A program made the position numbers and the translations under genes. The notes under the pieces were generated by a model that was not told the DNA's origin, did not search any database, and saw nothing but the letters and a program-made list of their open reading frames with translations. Below are positions 8,696 through 17,232 of a stretch of DNA of 31,652 nt, piece by piece. Positions within the stretch are counted from its first letter, which is position 1, and each line of letters begins with the position of its first letter. Where the stretch lies: NCBI GenBank assembly GCA_023091735.1, contig JALKBU010000595.1:1-31652 (forward strand). Direction: 5' to 3'. The DNA is from Trichomonas tenax. Taxonomy: Eukaryota; Parabasalia; Trichomonadida; Trichomonadidae.

Positions 8696-9371
8696 TTTCG
8701 ATATTTTTATTAAGTTGTGTAATTATATTTATTTATATTTTTGTTAAGTTTCGCTTTTAAACTAATAATAAATTCTCTATAAATCTCATGACTAATCACT
8801 CTTTATTTCCAATCCATAATCAAACAAACAATTCATTTATTTTTAGGAGTTTTACTTGGATGATAAAACATTCTTTCCAAATATTCATAAAATCAAATTG
8901 ATTTGAAAAGAAATAAAAGGGAAAAGGGACTGAACATAGTATCCTTATAACAGAGATATGAATATCTTTTAGTTCATCTCTCAGTGCTTTTTTTCATTAT
9001 TGCAAACTTTCAATTTTTTAATCTTTGTTCTTCATTAATTTTTTTATATCAATCTATCTCATAATTTCATAATCTTCATACTGAATCAATCTATTACAGT
9101 TGCTCTTTATCATATAATGAAGGCAATCATTTGCAATTGATATATAGCTTGTTATGAAATCAAACTTTATCATCATAGTTTTTATCATCATTATATGCTT
9201 TATTCGATGCTATGAGTCTTTAATTATATGTAAATGATTGAGATGATGTGATATGTGTTGTTTATGCAAAATGTTGAATGATGACTAATTGCTCACCCCA
9301 AAATATTATTTTAAGACCCTTAAAATTTTTGTAAACACGTTTTTTTTATATTTTTTTTGCAGCCTTAAAAA
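8696..9371. other. Intergenic spacer between kinase and phosphodiesterase
   Basis: No gene is seen. The sequence is AT-rich with pyrimidine runs, including T8 tracts close to the phosphodiesterase start. An 11-base direct repeat TTTATCATCAT occurs twice around 9166-9190. Initiator-like TCA motifs at about 8797 (TCACTCTTTA) and 8993 (TCATTATTGC) are too far from the ATG at 9372 to be convincing for that gene. Confidence 0.5.
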
Positions 9372-12300
9372 ATGTCGTCAACAATGAAAATGCTGCGTAA
9401 AATTTATCAACAGAGTGACAAAAAGTCTGTTGTCACTGAGCTCATCGCTTTGAGACCGATATCTCCTGTTGATACCGCAGAATCGCATCCATTCATCACT
9501 GTTTATGAAGATACAAATCCTCCGCCAGTGCATATCGATCAATTCACTCCTTATCTATCGCGAAAACTTACAATGAAGAGAAATGAAAGAATTGAAAAAT
9601 TAAAACAAAAAATGCAACAAGCGAAACCTACATTTGTTTTGACAGGAACTGCAGCTGTTGCTCCTGAAGATGATGTTTTCGAGACCCAATCACAAATTGT
9701 TAAACCAAATCTCGATAAACGAAATGATATTTACAATAATCTTACGACAAGAGCACTCGCAAAGCATCTTAAGATGGAGGAATGTTTCGATAAAATCGTT
9801 TCACAATCAGCAAATCTTCCTTTACCACGTTTATTCGAATCAATTTTACAAACTTATTTTCTTGCTGAAAAAGTTTTATTTTACCACGATGTTTCATCAG
9901 TCAAAGTCTTATATTGTCCATCGACAACTACATATTGCTCACATGGCAGCTGTTTGGTCGGTTATTGCCAATTCGCAAGACAGATTTTGAATATTCCGTG
10001 TGCGAGCAGGCACATCGCATACGAAGCCAAAGAAGAATACGCTAATTGTCCTCCTGATGCTCATGTTTTAGTTTTTCCATTATATGATGGTTCAACACAT
10101 GTTAAAGCTGTAATTGAGGTCGTAAGGAACGTTTCATCCCCAGCTTTCAATGATGACGATGAAAAATTCGTTGAATACTTACAAGAAAAATGCAAGATTT
10201 ATTCACGTTGGTTATTCCAGCCAATCCTTGATGATTCATTCGCTGCTGACCTCATGCACACGTGCAGACTCAGAAAATTCGTCGAATCAGTTGGTGAAAA
10301 ACTAACAAAATTATTCTCATGCCACAGCGCTGAAATCTGGATGTACAACAAACAGAAGGAGCAGGTCTTTGAGTACAAACCAGAAGCTGAAGAACCGCAA
10401 CAGATTCCGTCAAATGACTCAGGAATTCCAGGATTTGCGTTAAGGAAAGAAATTCCTGTTTCATGCATTTCATGCAGAGTTCATTCCGCTTACAATCAGA
10501 AAGCAGATGGCAACGGCGACTATTCTGTGTTGGCAATGCCTATAAGAGATCCAGATTCACCAGTTATTTATGCTTTAGTTCTCAGAGGAAAACGCGTTCC
10601 ACAGTTCTTCACAGATTACGATGAAAAGATTCTCAGTAGAGTCGCAAGTTATGTTATTTCCGCTTTAGTTTCTGCCGAAATCGTCGAAAAGAACCACTTG
10701 GCTTTGGAGGAGTCCTTGAGACAGCAGAAACGCTTAAGAAGCCTTCTCGAGGTTGCTGAAACACTCTCTGGTCAATTGAGAATGGATGTCCTCATTCCAA
10801 ACATCATGACGAGGGCTTGCGATCTCGTTAAAGCGGACAGATGCTCTCTCTTCTTGGTCAACGATACACACGACAAACTTCAGATGAGCTTCGGTGCTGG
10901 TTTGAAGACAACAATCGAAATTCCAATCAACGCAGGTATTGTCGGTTGGACAGCGACGAAAGGTGAAATTTTGAACATCAAAGATGCTTACGATGATCCA
11001 AGATTCAACAGAGGCACAGATCTTGCAACAGGTTACAGAACACTTACAATTCTTTCCGTTCCAATTTTCGATGACAAACGTGGTATTCGTGGTGTCACTG
11101 AAATGATCAACAAGCTGGATGGCGTTTTCACCGAAGAGGACGAAAAGCTCATCCAGATTTTCAACGTTTTTTGCGGCATTTCAATCGAAAACGCGCGTCT
11201 TTACAGAGCATCTCTCGATCTCACAATGCAGCTTCACTCTTTCAGAGATATTTCGACATCTCTTTCTCAATCACAGACAATCAAGAAACTTCTCGAAGAA
11301 ATCATCAAGAACACAAGAACAGTCATTGGCGCTGTTTACGCAGACTTCTACATTAGCGAAAACGGTCAAATTCAGTTCGCTCCATTCGTTCAAGATGAAG
11401 ATATCGATGAAACATCAAAGAAGGCTCAACAGAAGAAAGAAGGCAAAAGCGAAGAAGATGCACTCGGTGTCAAACGTGCTATCATTGCAAGGCTTATGCA
11501 GGGAGGTGTTGAGTATGATGCTGAAGAAAAGAAAGAAGAAGAAATCAGAAACCAGAAGATCCAAAAGTGCGTCAAACTCAAGGAATCACTTTTGGACAAC
11601 AACGAAAAGGATTACGAAAAGAACATGATGATCGTTCCAATTTTGTCATCAGACAGAGTCGTTCTCGGTGCAGTCGTCATGAGATGGAAGAAGACAATGA
11701 AACCATTCACACACGATGACTTGAAGTTGCTCGAATCATACTCTGTCTTCTTGAGTCTTTCTCTCGAAAGATTCAAACTCAAGAACATTGCTCAGCTCGG
11801 TTCGCTCGAAGTCGAGACGCAGAATGTCATGACTAACGATGAACGTACATTAAACATAATTCCAGTCAAGCTCGCAATGACAGACGAAGAAAGAGGCGCT
11901 CTATTGCTCAGAAACTTCGAAGCTACAGATTGGAAGGGAATTGCGCTCTTCAAAGTTATATTCAACGTTTTCGACTACTTCGGTCTTCTCAAGAAGTTCA
12001 AGATTCCAAACCAAGTCATGTTCTCCTTCTTGTACGAGATGAGAGAAGCCTACAATCCAGTTTTCTATCACAACTGGACACACGCTGTCGATGTCACTCA
12101 GTTCATGGCGCACGCTTTAGTCATCGCCAACTTCAGAGAGTTCTTGACACAGACGGAAATTTTGGTTCTTCTGACTGCCTGCATTTGCCACGATGCAAAT
12201 CACGACGGTTTCTCTAACTCGTATAACCTCAAGGCTCAGACACCACTTGGCATTCTGTTCAAAAATCAATCTGTCATGGAAACTCACCACTGCTCTGTTT

Positions 12301-12968
12301 CAATCAGTGTTTTGACTCATGAAGAATCAAATATCTTCAACTTCTTCGATGATGACACAATCGTCAACATTTGGCAATTGTTCATTGATCTTATCATGGC
12401 AACAGATATGGCAAAGCACTTCGATATCCTTGATGCAATTCACAAGAAGTTCGATGCTGGCCTCAGCTGGAAGACAGATCCAGAATACAGAAGATTGTTT
12501 ATGTGCTTGTTAATCAAGGCCGCAGATATTTCAAACTCTTCTCGTTCATTCGAAACCGCCGATAGATGGTGTGATGTATTATGCGAAGAGTTCTTCAAAC
12601 AAGGTGATCTCGAAAGAGCCCAAGGAATGGAATATTCCAGCCCAATGAATGATAGAGAGCATCTTGATAAGGCAAAGTCTCAGATCGGTTTCTACAAATC
12701 TGTTTGCTTGCCTTTGTTTGAGTTGCTTGCAATGATCGAACCAGCATTCCAAGTCTTCGTCGACAACTGCAAGAACAATCTTGCTAAGTGGGTCGAACGC
12801 GCAGAAGCGAAAGAAATCGAGGAACAAAAGAAGAGAGAAGAAGAGGAAGAAAAGAAGAAACACGAGGCAGAGCTGAAGGAAGTCGAAGAAGCACAAAAGA
12901 AGGATATGGAAGAAATGAAGCATCAAATGAAGCTCAAAGAAGAAGCGAAGAAAAAGCAAAAGTATTAA
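9372..12968 (+). CDS. Class I 3',5'-cyclic nucleotide phosphodiesterase with GAF domains
   Basis: The gene encodes an intact 1198-residue protein that should hydrolyse cAMP and/or cGMP to the 5'-monophosphate. GAF-like regions lie at about 295-435, 465-610 and 620-800, with a possible weaker one at 150-280. The 465-610 domain carries the NK-x(n)-F-x3-DE signature (Asn580, Lys581, Phe586, Asp590, Glu591) found in cyclic-nucleotide-binding GAF domains of PDE2/5/6-type enzymes. The third GAF is split by a Lys/Glu-rich insert (about 680-735). The catalytic domain (about 850-1140) has HNWTHAVDV (His900 as general acid, His904), HDANHDGFSN (His940, Asp941), ADISN (Asp1052), and the purine-clamp Gln1104 and Phe1107, so the active site appears complete. 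The C terminus (about 1140-1198) is a highly charged Glu/Lys coiled coil. Domain architecture suggests allosteric control by cyclic nucleotide; substrate preference cannot be read here. No transmembrane segment, so probably cytosolic. Confidence 0.93.
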   Translation: MSSTMKMLRKIYQQSDKKSVVTELIALRPISPVDTAESHPFITVYEDTNPPPVHIDQFTPYLSRKLTMKRNERIEKLKQKMQQAKPTFVLTGTAAVAPEDDVFETQSQIVKPNLDKRNDIYNNLTTRALAKHLKMEECFDKIVSQSANLPLPRLFESILQTYFLAEKVLFYHDVSSVKVLYCPSTTTYCSHGSCLVGYCQFARQILNIPCASRHIAYEAKEEYANCPPDAHVLVFPLYDGSTHVKAVIEVVRNVSSPAFNDDDEKFVEYLQEKCKIYSRWLFQPILDDSFAADLMHTCRLRKFVESVGEKLTKLFSCHSAEIWMYNKQKEQVFEYKPEAEEPQQIPSNDSGIPGFALRKEIPVSCISCRVHSAYNQKADGNGDYSVLAMPIRDPDSPVIYALVLRGKRVPQFFTDYDEKILSRVASYVISALVSAEIVEKNHLALEESLRQQKRLRSLLEVAETLSGQLRMDVLIPNIMTRACDLVKADRCSLFLVNDTHDKLQMSFGAGLKTTIEIPINAGIVGWTATKGEILNIKDAYDDPRFNRGTDLATGYRTLTILSVPIFDDKRGIRGVTEMINKLDGVFTEEDEKLIQIFNVFCGISIENARLYRASLDLTMQLHSFRDISTSLSQSQTIKKLLEEIIKNTRTVIGAVYADFYISENGQIQFAPFVQDEDIDETSKKAQQKKEGKSEEDALGVKRAIIARLMQGGVEYDAEEKKEEEIRNQKIQKCVKLKESLLDNNEKDYEKNMMIVPILSSDRVVLGAVVMRWKKTMKPFTHDDLKLLESYSVFLSLSLERFKLKNIAQLGSLEVETQNVMTNDERTLNIIPVKLAMTDEERGALLLRNFEATDWKGIALFKVIFNVFDYFGLLKKFKIPNQVMFSFLYEMREAYNPVFYHNWTHAVDVTQFMAHALVIANFREFLTQTEILVLLTACICHDANHDGFSNSYNLKAQTPLGILFKNQSVMETHHCSVSISVLTHEESNIFNFFDDDTIVNIWQLFIDLIMATDMAKHFDILDAIHKKFDAGLSWKTDPEYRRLFMCLLIKAADISNSSRSFETADRWCDVLCEEFFKQGDLERAQGMEYSSPMNDREHLDKAKSQIGFYKSVCLPLFELLAMIEPAFQVFVDNCKNNLAKWVERAEAKEIEEQKKREEEEEKKKHEAELKEVEEAQKKDMEEMKHQMKLKEEAKKKQKY

Positions 12969-13080
12969 TATTATTTATTTTGTCTATTAAATATACCATT
13001 TTATTTTCAACTTTACAATTGTTAAATATACAACAATAACCTTAATTCCATAAAATAACCCTAATATTTAACCTTAACAC

Positions 13081-14154
13081 ACTTTTCATTTACATCGATG
13101 TTGTTCTGGTAATGATTCTTAATAGCAAAACAAGATATTTGTTAAAATATATGATGAGAGTAAGAAGAAGAGCGAAGATACTATCTTCAAATATAATGAT
13201 ACATATGTTCTAAAGTATCCATGCAATTCTAATGATTGCACTCCATATGAGATTGAATTCAATCCAGGATTGTATATCATTGAACTATGGGCTGCGCAAG
13301 GTGGCTATAACTCTACAGCATATGGTGCACGTGGTGCATACACGAAAGGAACATTGAAAGTATATCATAGCATACATGGATATGTTTTTCTTGGTGAACG
13401 AGGTCAATATAATGGTCCACCAACATATAATGGGGGTGGGAGAGGATCGCTTCATCCTAGCATACCAAATATGTTTGGAGGCTCAGGCGGTGGTGCCTCA
13501 GACCTTCGACTGAAGATCGGAAATTGGAATGACATATCAAGCCTGAAATCCAGAATTATGGTTGCTGGCGGCGGTGCTGGTGATAGTTTATGGATGAAAA
13601 GAATTCCTGGTGGCTACGCAGGATTAAATGGCCAGAATGGATCCATATATTCAACATCCACATCATGTGATATCACAATTCCATCAGGGGGAACCCAAGT
13701 TAGTGGGGGTCTAGGAAGCATTTCCATTTCAACGCCATCTCAATTCGGTACAAATGGAAGTATCGGTATTGGAGGGTCAACAAATCATATTTATCATGGC
13801 TCAGGTGGTGGAGGTGGCTATTATGGAGGAGGTGGTGGAAGTTGGGTTTCTGATCGAGTGACAACTGGTGGAGGTGGTTCATCGTTCATCTCAGGTCATC
13901 CTGATTGTGTTGCAATCGATATCAGCGGAAATCCAACAGACAGTTCAATCCACTATTCGAACATTAAATTCGAATCGACAGAAATTATCAATGGATTTGT
14001 TGATCTGCCTCCAAGCATTTCTGGAAACTATGATGGCTTTGGAATGGCACAAATCACCGTTCTATATTCTATTCCTGCATGTACAGTTCATTACCTTTTA
14101 TTCGGATATCGATTAATATATTTAATGTTTGCGATTATAATTATTGAATCATAA
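13081..14154 (+). pseudogene. Glycine-rich surface protein, copy 1, 5' end broken
   Basis: The clear frame runs from about 13123 to TAA 14152-14154. It begins with a Cys-containing segment (around KKKSEDTIFKYNDTY) leading to FNPGLYIIELWAAQGG, the hallmark start of the glycine-rich (ALK/LTK-like) domain common in trichomonads. It continues with many GGG blocks (MVAGGGAG, GSGGGGGYYGGGGG, TTGGGGSSFISGHPD) and ends with a hydrophobic stretch (LLFGYRLIYLMFAIIIIES) that could be a membrane anchor. There is no in-frame ATG before the domain. Compared with copy 2, about 29 extra bases lie between TTCTGGTAATG and AAAATATATGAT (near 13112-13143) and bring in stops. Even without them no signal peptide is visible. 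It could be a partial gene kept by recombination; I read it as a pseudogene. Confidence 0.6.
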
Positions 14155-14184
14155 AATGTGGGTCTCATTTCCTTATAAATACGC

Positions 14185-14550
14185 CTAAATTATAACATTA
14201 ACCTACTTTTTATTTGTATCGATGTAGTTCTGATAATGCTAAAATATATGATGAATGTCAGAAGAAGAGCGAAGACACTATCTTAAAATATAATGATACA
14301 TATGTTTCAAAATATTCATGCAATTTCAATTATTGTCCACCATATGTGATCAATTTCAATCCTGGCTTGTATAATATTGAACTATGGGGAGCACAAGGTT
14401 AGACAACACCACCTGATAGAGTAACCTCAGGTGGTGGTGGTTCATCGTTCATCTCTGGTCATTCAACAGACAGTTACTTCCAGTATCGTTGGTAACTATG
14501 GTTGTTTTAAAATAAATATCACCGTTCATTGTTCTTTATTGAGATATCAG
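14185..14550 (+). pseudogene. Glycine-rich surface protein, copy 2, internally deleted
   Basis: This is a tandem copy about 1.1 kb downstream of copy 1. The segment YRCSSDNAKIYDECQKKSED through FNPGLYNIELWGAQG matches copy 1 residue for residue with few changes and then ends in TAG at 14400-14402. Right after the stop, the DNA resumes at a point matching copy 1 position about 13853 (GATAGAGTAACCTC, then the GGTGGTTCATCGTTCATCTC block). So roughly 450 bases of the glycine-rich core are missing. A second, smaller gap precedes TCAACAGACAGTT. It cannot make a functional domain. Confidence 0.7.
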
Positions 14551-14760
14551 TTTAATTATTTCATGCTATTAAAACTAATCGTCTTAGATTCGGATTCAAT
14601 TTAAAAATCGGAGATGATGAGTCTTTTAATCGCTATTTGAAAGCGATTATTCTCCAGCACCTCAGCTATTTTGCAAGTCTCAAATTGTGAGACAATACGT
14701 TTTTCAGTCGTTTTCATAGAATATTTTGAGAGCCTATATTTGGCCATAGCGGACCCTTAA
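14551..14760. other. Spacer with hairpins and repeat copy 2
   Basis: No gene is seen. Two small hairpins are present: TAATCGCT...AGCGATTA near 14618-14640, and GTCTCA-AATTG-TGAGAC at 14677-14693. The dispersed repeat copy at 14695-14735 follows directly. Confidence 0.45.
14695..14735 (+). repeat. Dispersed repeat, copy 2
   Basis: It reads ATACGTTTTTCAGTCG, then TTTTCATAGAATATTTTGAGA. The reverse complement of 3043-3095 has the same order with few differences, and TCATAGAATATTTTGAGA is identical in both copies. It sits just beyond the 3' end of the minus-strand beta-helix-like gene, as copy 1 sits near the 3' end of the minus-strand membrane protein but in the opposite orientation. Confidence 0.45.
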
Positions 14761-15780
14761 TTAATCACAAACGGTTGCAATAAAAATTTCATAAACACCT
14801 AATTCTTTTTGACGCATTTCGTTCGCTAGTTCATCTGAGTTTTTATATTCAAAAACATCACATAATTTTTGATAAACAGATAATTCTACAGTAAATTTTA
14901 TAGCAATTGTATTTTCATACTGAATGCCTGCGCGATTTGATGTTACTGGATAAATGTATGAGTTTCTTACCAATAGATATCCAGATGTATCAATGTAAAA
15001 AGAATATGTGACTTTATTATAGAGAAAACATGATTTATCAAATATAAATCTTCCTTTTTGAACTCTCGCAATTGCTCGACATTTATTATTATATAAAAAG
15101 TTACAACAAGTTACGTAATTCGTAAATGATGTTTCTTCAGACGAACAAAAGCTTGTTCCTGTGGCACTGTTATGTGCTATGTTTGAAAACTTAATGTATT
15201 GATTTTCAATAGAATAACACATCATAAAAGCAGTGTTATCATGAGAATCACCTTTTAAAAAGTTTATATCTTTAATATACTGCTGTCAGTTTAACATGCT
15301 GACACCATGGTGTCCATTTTTGTCTCCAGTGAAGCTTAATGTTGAAGATAAAAAATAATTTTTATATCCAATTGCATTTGTTGTGCTTTGTCTGGTACAA
15401 TGTCCCGATCTAGTGCATCTACAATAAATGCTACATATTCTATTTATCACAATCTGACCTTTGGAACCTGCAGATACGCAAGAACCATATCCATTAAATG
15501 ATATATTTTTGAAATACGAATCTTCAATTAATAATTTATCTGAATCACTAAAAGATGATAAGAGAATTGCACAATTGTTTAAATCCACAAAGGAAGTCTT
15601 TTGAAAATAATAACTTAAATTTGGTGTAGTAAATGATCCGCATTTAGTACAATTGACAACATGGGACCCTGGATATGAATAAAATGCATCCCAATCACAA
15701 TGAAAATGAATTTTAGAAGGAATAATCTTAACATACTTTTTCGAATAATTTACATGACAAAAACGAATAAAATCTAACAT
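14761..15780 (-). pseudogene. Beta-helix-like surface protein interrupted by one in-frame TGA
   Basis: Two minus-strand frames, 15780-15286 and 15225-14761, are in the same reading frame and separated only by a TGA at 15288-15286 and 20 further sense codons before the next ATG. Reading past the stop gives a continuous protein of about 339 codons. The sequence has short Ser/Asn/Cys-rich strands with alternating hydrophobics (NCAILLSSFSDSDKLLIEDS, GQIVINRICSIYC, GRFIFDKSCFLYNK). This style is typical of parallel beta-helix (Pmp/pectin-lyase-like) surface proteins of trichomonads. There is no clear signal peptide and no C-terminal membrane helix, so the gene may also be truncated. Alternatives are a sequencing error at one base or two real small genes. 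An initiator-like TCATTTTT lies about 45 bases upstream. Confidence 0.6.
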
Positions 15781-16065
15781 TTACATGTCAGAAATTCACA
15801 TGAATTTAAAAATGAATAAATAGTAAATTTCATCATAATATTATCTGCTTAATGTAATCGTTAATGCTGATTGACTAAAACAAATATAACAATTTCAAAA
15901 TTTGAATGATTTCATGAAATATCAGTATATTGATTAATCAGAGTAATCATTATATTGTACATAAAGTGTTCTATAATTTAATAGCATAAGATATAAAATT
16001 GGATCAATGGTTATTGAGATATTCAACAAAAAACATCAGCGTCATTAAAAATTGGCTCAATTTTG
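15781..16065. other. AT-rich spacer
   Basis: No gene is seen. It contains TACATGTCA at 15782 next to the start codon of the minus-strand gene; related TACATGACA/TACATGTCA words recur at 4843, 5892, 15751, 16492 and 16544. Confidence 0.4.
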
Positions 16066-16140
16066 TCTCGTTTACTCTTTTGAGTTTTGCGATTTTTAAC
16101 GAGTGACCCCTATAGATCAGATCTGATAAAACATTTACGT
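16066..16140 (+). repeat. Left inverted-repeat arm
   Basis: 75 bases, beginning TCTCGTTTACTCTTTTGAG and ending CATTTACGT. It includes CGAGTGACCCC and the internal palindrome ATCAGATCTGAT. Confidence 0.85.
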
Positions 16141-16361
16141 GCTTTTTGAAGGTGCTGATTCTAGTGGTGCAATCGGTTTCATGATCTTAGCAAGCTATTA
16201 CTAATTTATGATATGATTACAAACAGAAATCCATTACAAATCATTAATGTGCTTCTGTTATGAATCTATTTGATGATTATAACAAATGCATCTCACTATT
16301 ATAGCGTTCGCTCGCTTATTTTTGCTAGAGTTCCCCTAGGAAAATCAATAAAATAGAAAAG

Positions 16362-16440
16362 AAAAAATACGCTACGCGCAGGAGTCAAACGGCATTCCTT
16401 TGCTCGTGCATCGAGCATACATATCGTAATGCTACCTCAA
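16362..16440 (-). ncRNA. tRNA-like sequence with T6 terminator tract, possibly decayed
   Basis: On the minus strand a B-box-like CGTTTGACTCC (16391-16381, against GGTTCGANTCC) follows an A-box-like TAGCATTACG. Between them, TGCTC-GATGCAC-GAGCA forms a perfect 5-bp stem with a 7-base loop, placed where an anticodon arm belongs and giving TGC as the candidate anticodon. T6 at 16367-16362 follows the putative 3' end, as an RNA polymerase III terminator would. Against an intact tRNA: loop position 33 is A instead of T, the T stem does not pair well, and I cannot pair the acceptor ends. It may be a decayed tRNA or a tRNA-derived promoter inside the element. Confidence 0.3.
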
Positions 16441-16991
16441 GTTCACATAAAAATTGCTCATTGGTAACATTACATATCAAATTATCGATTTTACATGACA
16501 AATGTCAGATAATAAGTGTCGAAAATAGTGACTTTCGTTATTTTACATGTCAAAATTCGCTGAAATCTCATGGAGGCATTGAGAGCCTCAAGTTAAATAG
16601 ACAAGCAAATGCTATAAACATACTCAGCACCCCTGAAAAGCACCAATTTCATATTAAAATTAATGGAAATACTAAATAAGTTAAATTATTGCTTTTTTAA
16701 AAATACAAAAACAGAGTCTCATATCCTTAAAATAATAATCTATAATCACACCATTTATGAATGTATTAATTATAATTGATTTTGTTAACATATTTATAAA
16801 TTCTGCGATTTAATATAGGCTACATCTATATTATTAACACGCAGTTATACCTACAATAGATATGAGAAGAGCTTCCATCATCTTCCAATACAAGATAGTG
16901 TTTGTTTAAGCAAAACCATATTGGATGAGCGGCTTGGTCTTTGTTTGCAGAGATATTATTGATACCACTGTAAACAGAACCCAAGAAAGGT

Positions 16992-17068
16992 ACGTAAATG
17001 TTTTATCTGATCTGATCTATAGGGGGGTCACTCGTTAAAAATCGCAAAACTCAAAAGAGTAAACGAGA
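16992..17068 (-). repeat. Right inverted-repeat arm
   Basis: 77 bases, the reverse complement of 16066-16140 except for one A/T substitution in the ATCAGATC(T/A)GAT segment and two extra G in the G run at about 17022-17027. Confidence 0.85.
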
Positions 17069-17203
17069 AAATAAATTCAAGGTTAAAAATTTGTTTCGTA
17101 TAAAATTAATAAATCAAAAATTCATTCGATTTCAATATCGATATAAGGGAATTATTAAATTTTAATAAAATTTAAGGTCGAAATTCAATTTTTTAGTTGT
17201 TTA

Positions 17204-17211
17204 TCATTTTT
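17204..17211 (+). promoter_or_regulatory. Initiator-like element of the BEACH gene
   Basis: TCATTTTT fits the trichomonad initiator consensus. The A at 17206 is 27 bases before the ATG at 17233. This is the best-placed initiator in the window and supports the chosen start codon. Confidence 0.5.
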
Positions 17212-17232
17212 CGCGATTAATAACTAAAAAAT

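Larger units (their letters stand above)
16066..17068. mobile_element. Candidate non-autonomous DNA element with 75/77-bp terminal inverted repeats
   Basis: The left end (16066-16140, from TCTCGTTTACTC to CATTTACGT) is repeated in inverted form at 16992-17068. The arms differ by one substitution and a two-base difference in a C run, so the pair is young or still constrained. About 850 bases lie between them with no transposase, and all forward frames over 60 codons there look random. No clear target-site duplication is visible next to the outer ends, although the outer flanks show weak further similarity, so the true ends may lie a little outside. Long arms and a noncoding interior fit a Mutator-like non-autonomous element, but an inverted duplication of gene fragments is also possible (inner flanks resemble each other as NIYV-x-F-x-G). 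Confidence 0.55.

Noticed and set aside
9340..9371. T-rich tract ending in GCAG just before the phosphodiesterase ATG, like a 3' splice site
   Set aside because: Trichomonad introns end with an extended ACTAACACACAG-type motif that is absent here, and no matching 5' splice site is seen.
12788..13039. Arg/Glu-rich frame overlapping the end of the phosphodiesterase
   Set aside because: It is a frame shadow of the Lys/Glu coiled-coil tail.
13060..13090. TTAACACAC resembling the trichomonad intron 3' motif
   Set aside because: It lacks the terminal AG and any upstream GTATGT-type donor; the frame break near it is better explained by the extra bases relative to copy 2.
16461..16679. Plus-strand 72-codon frame inside the inverted-repeat element
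   Set aside because: It does not resemble a transposase or any known family, and overlaps palindromic TACATG words; probably random.
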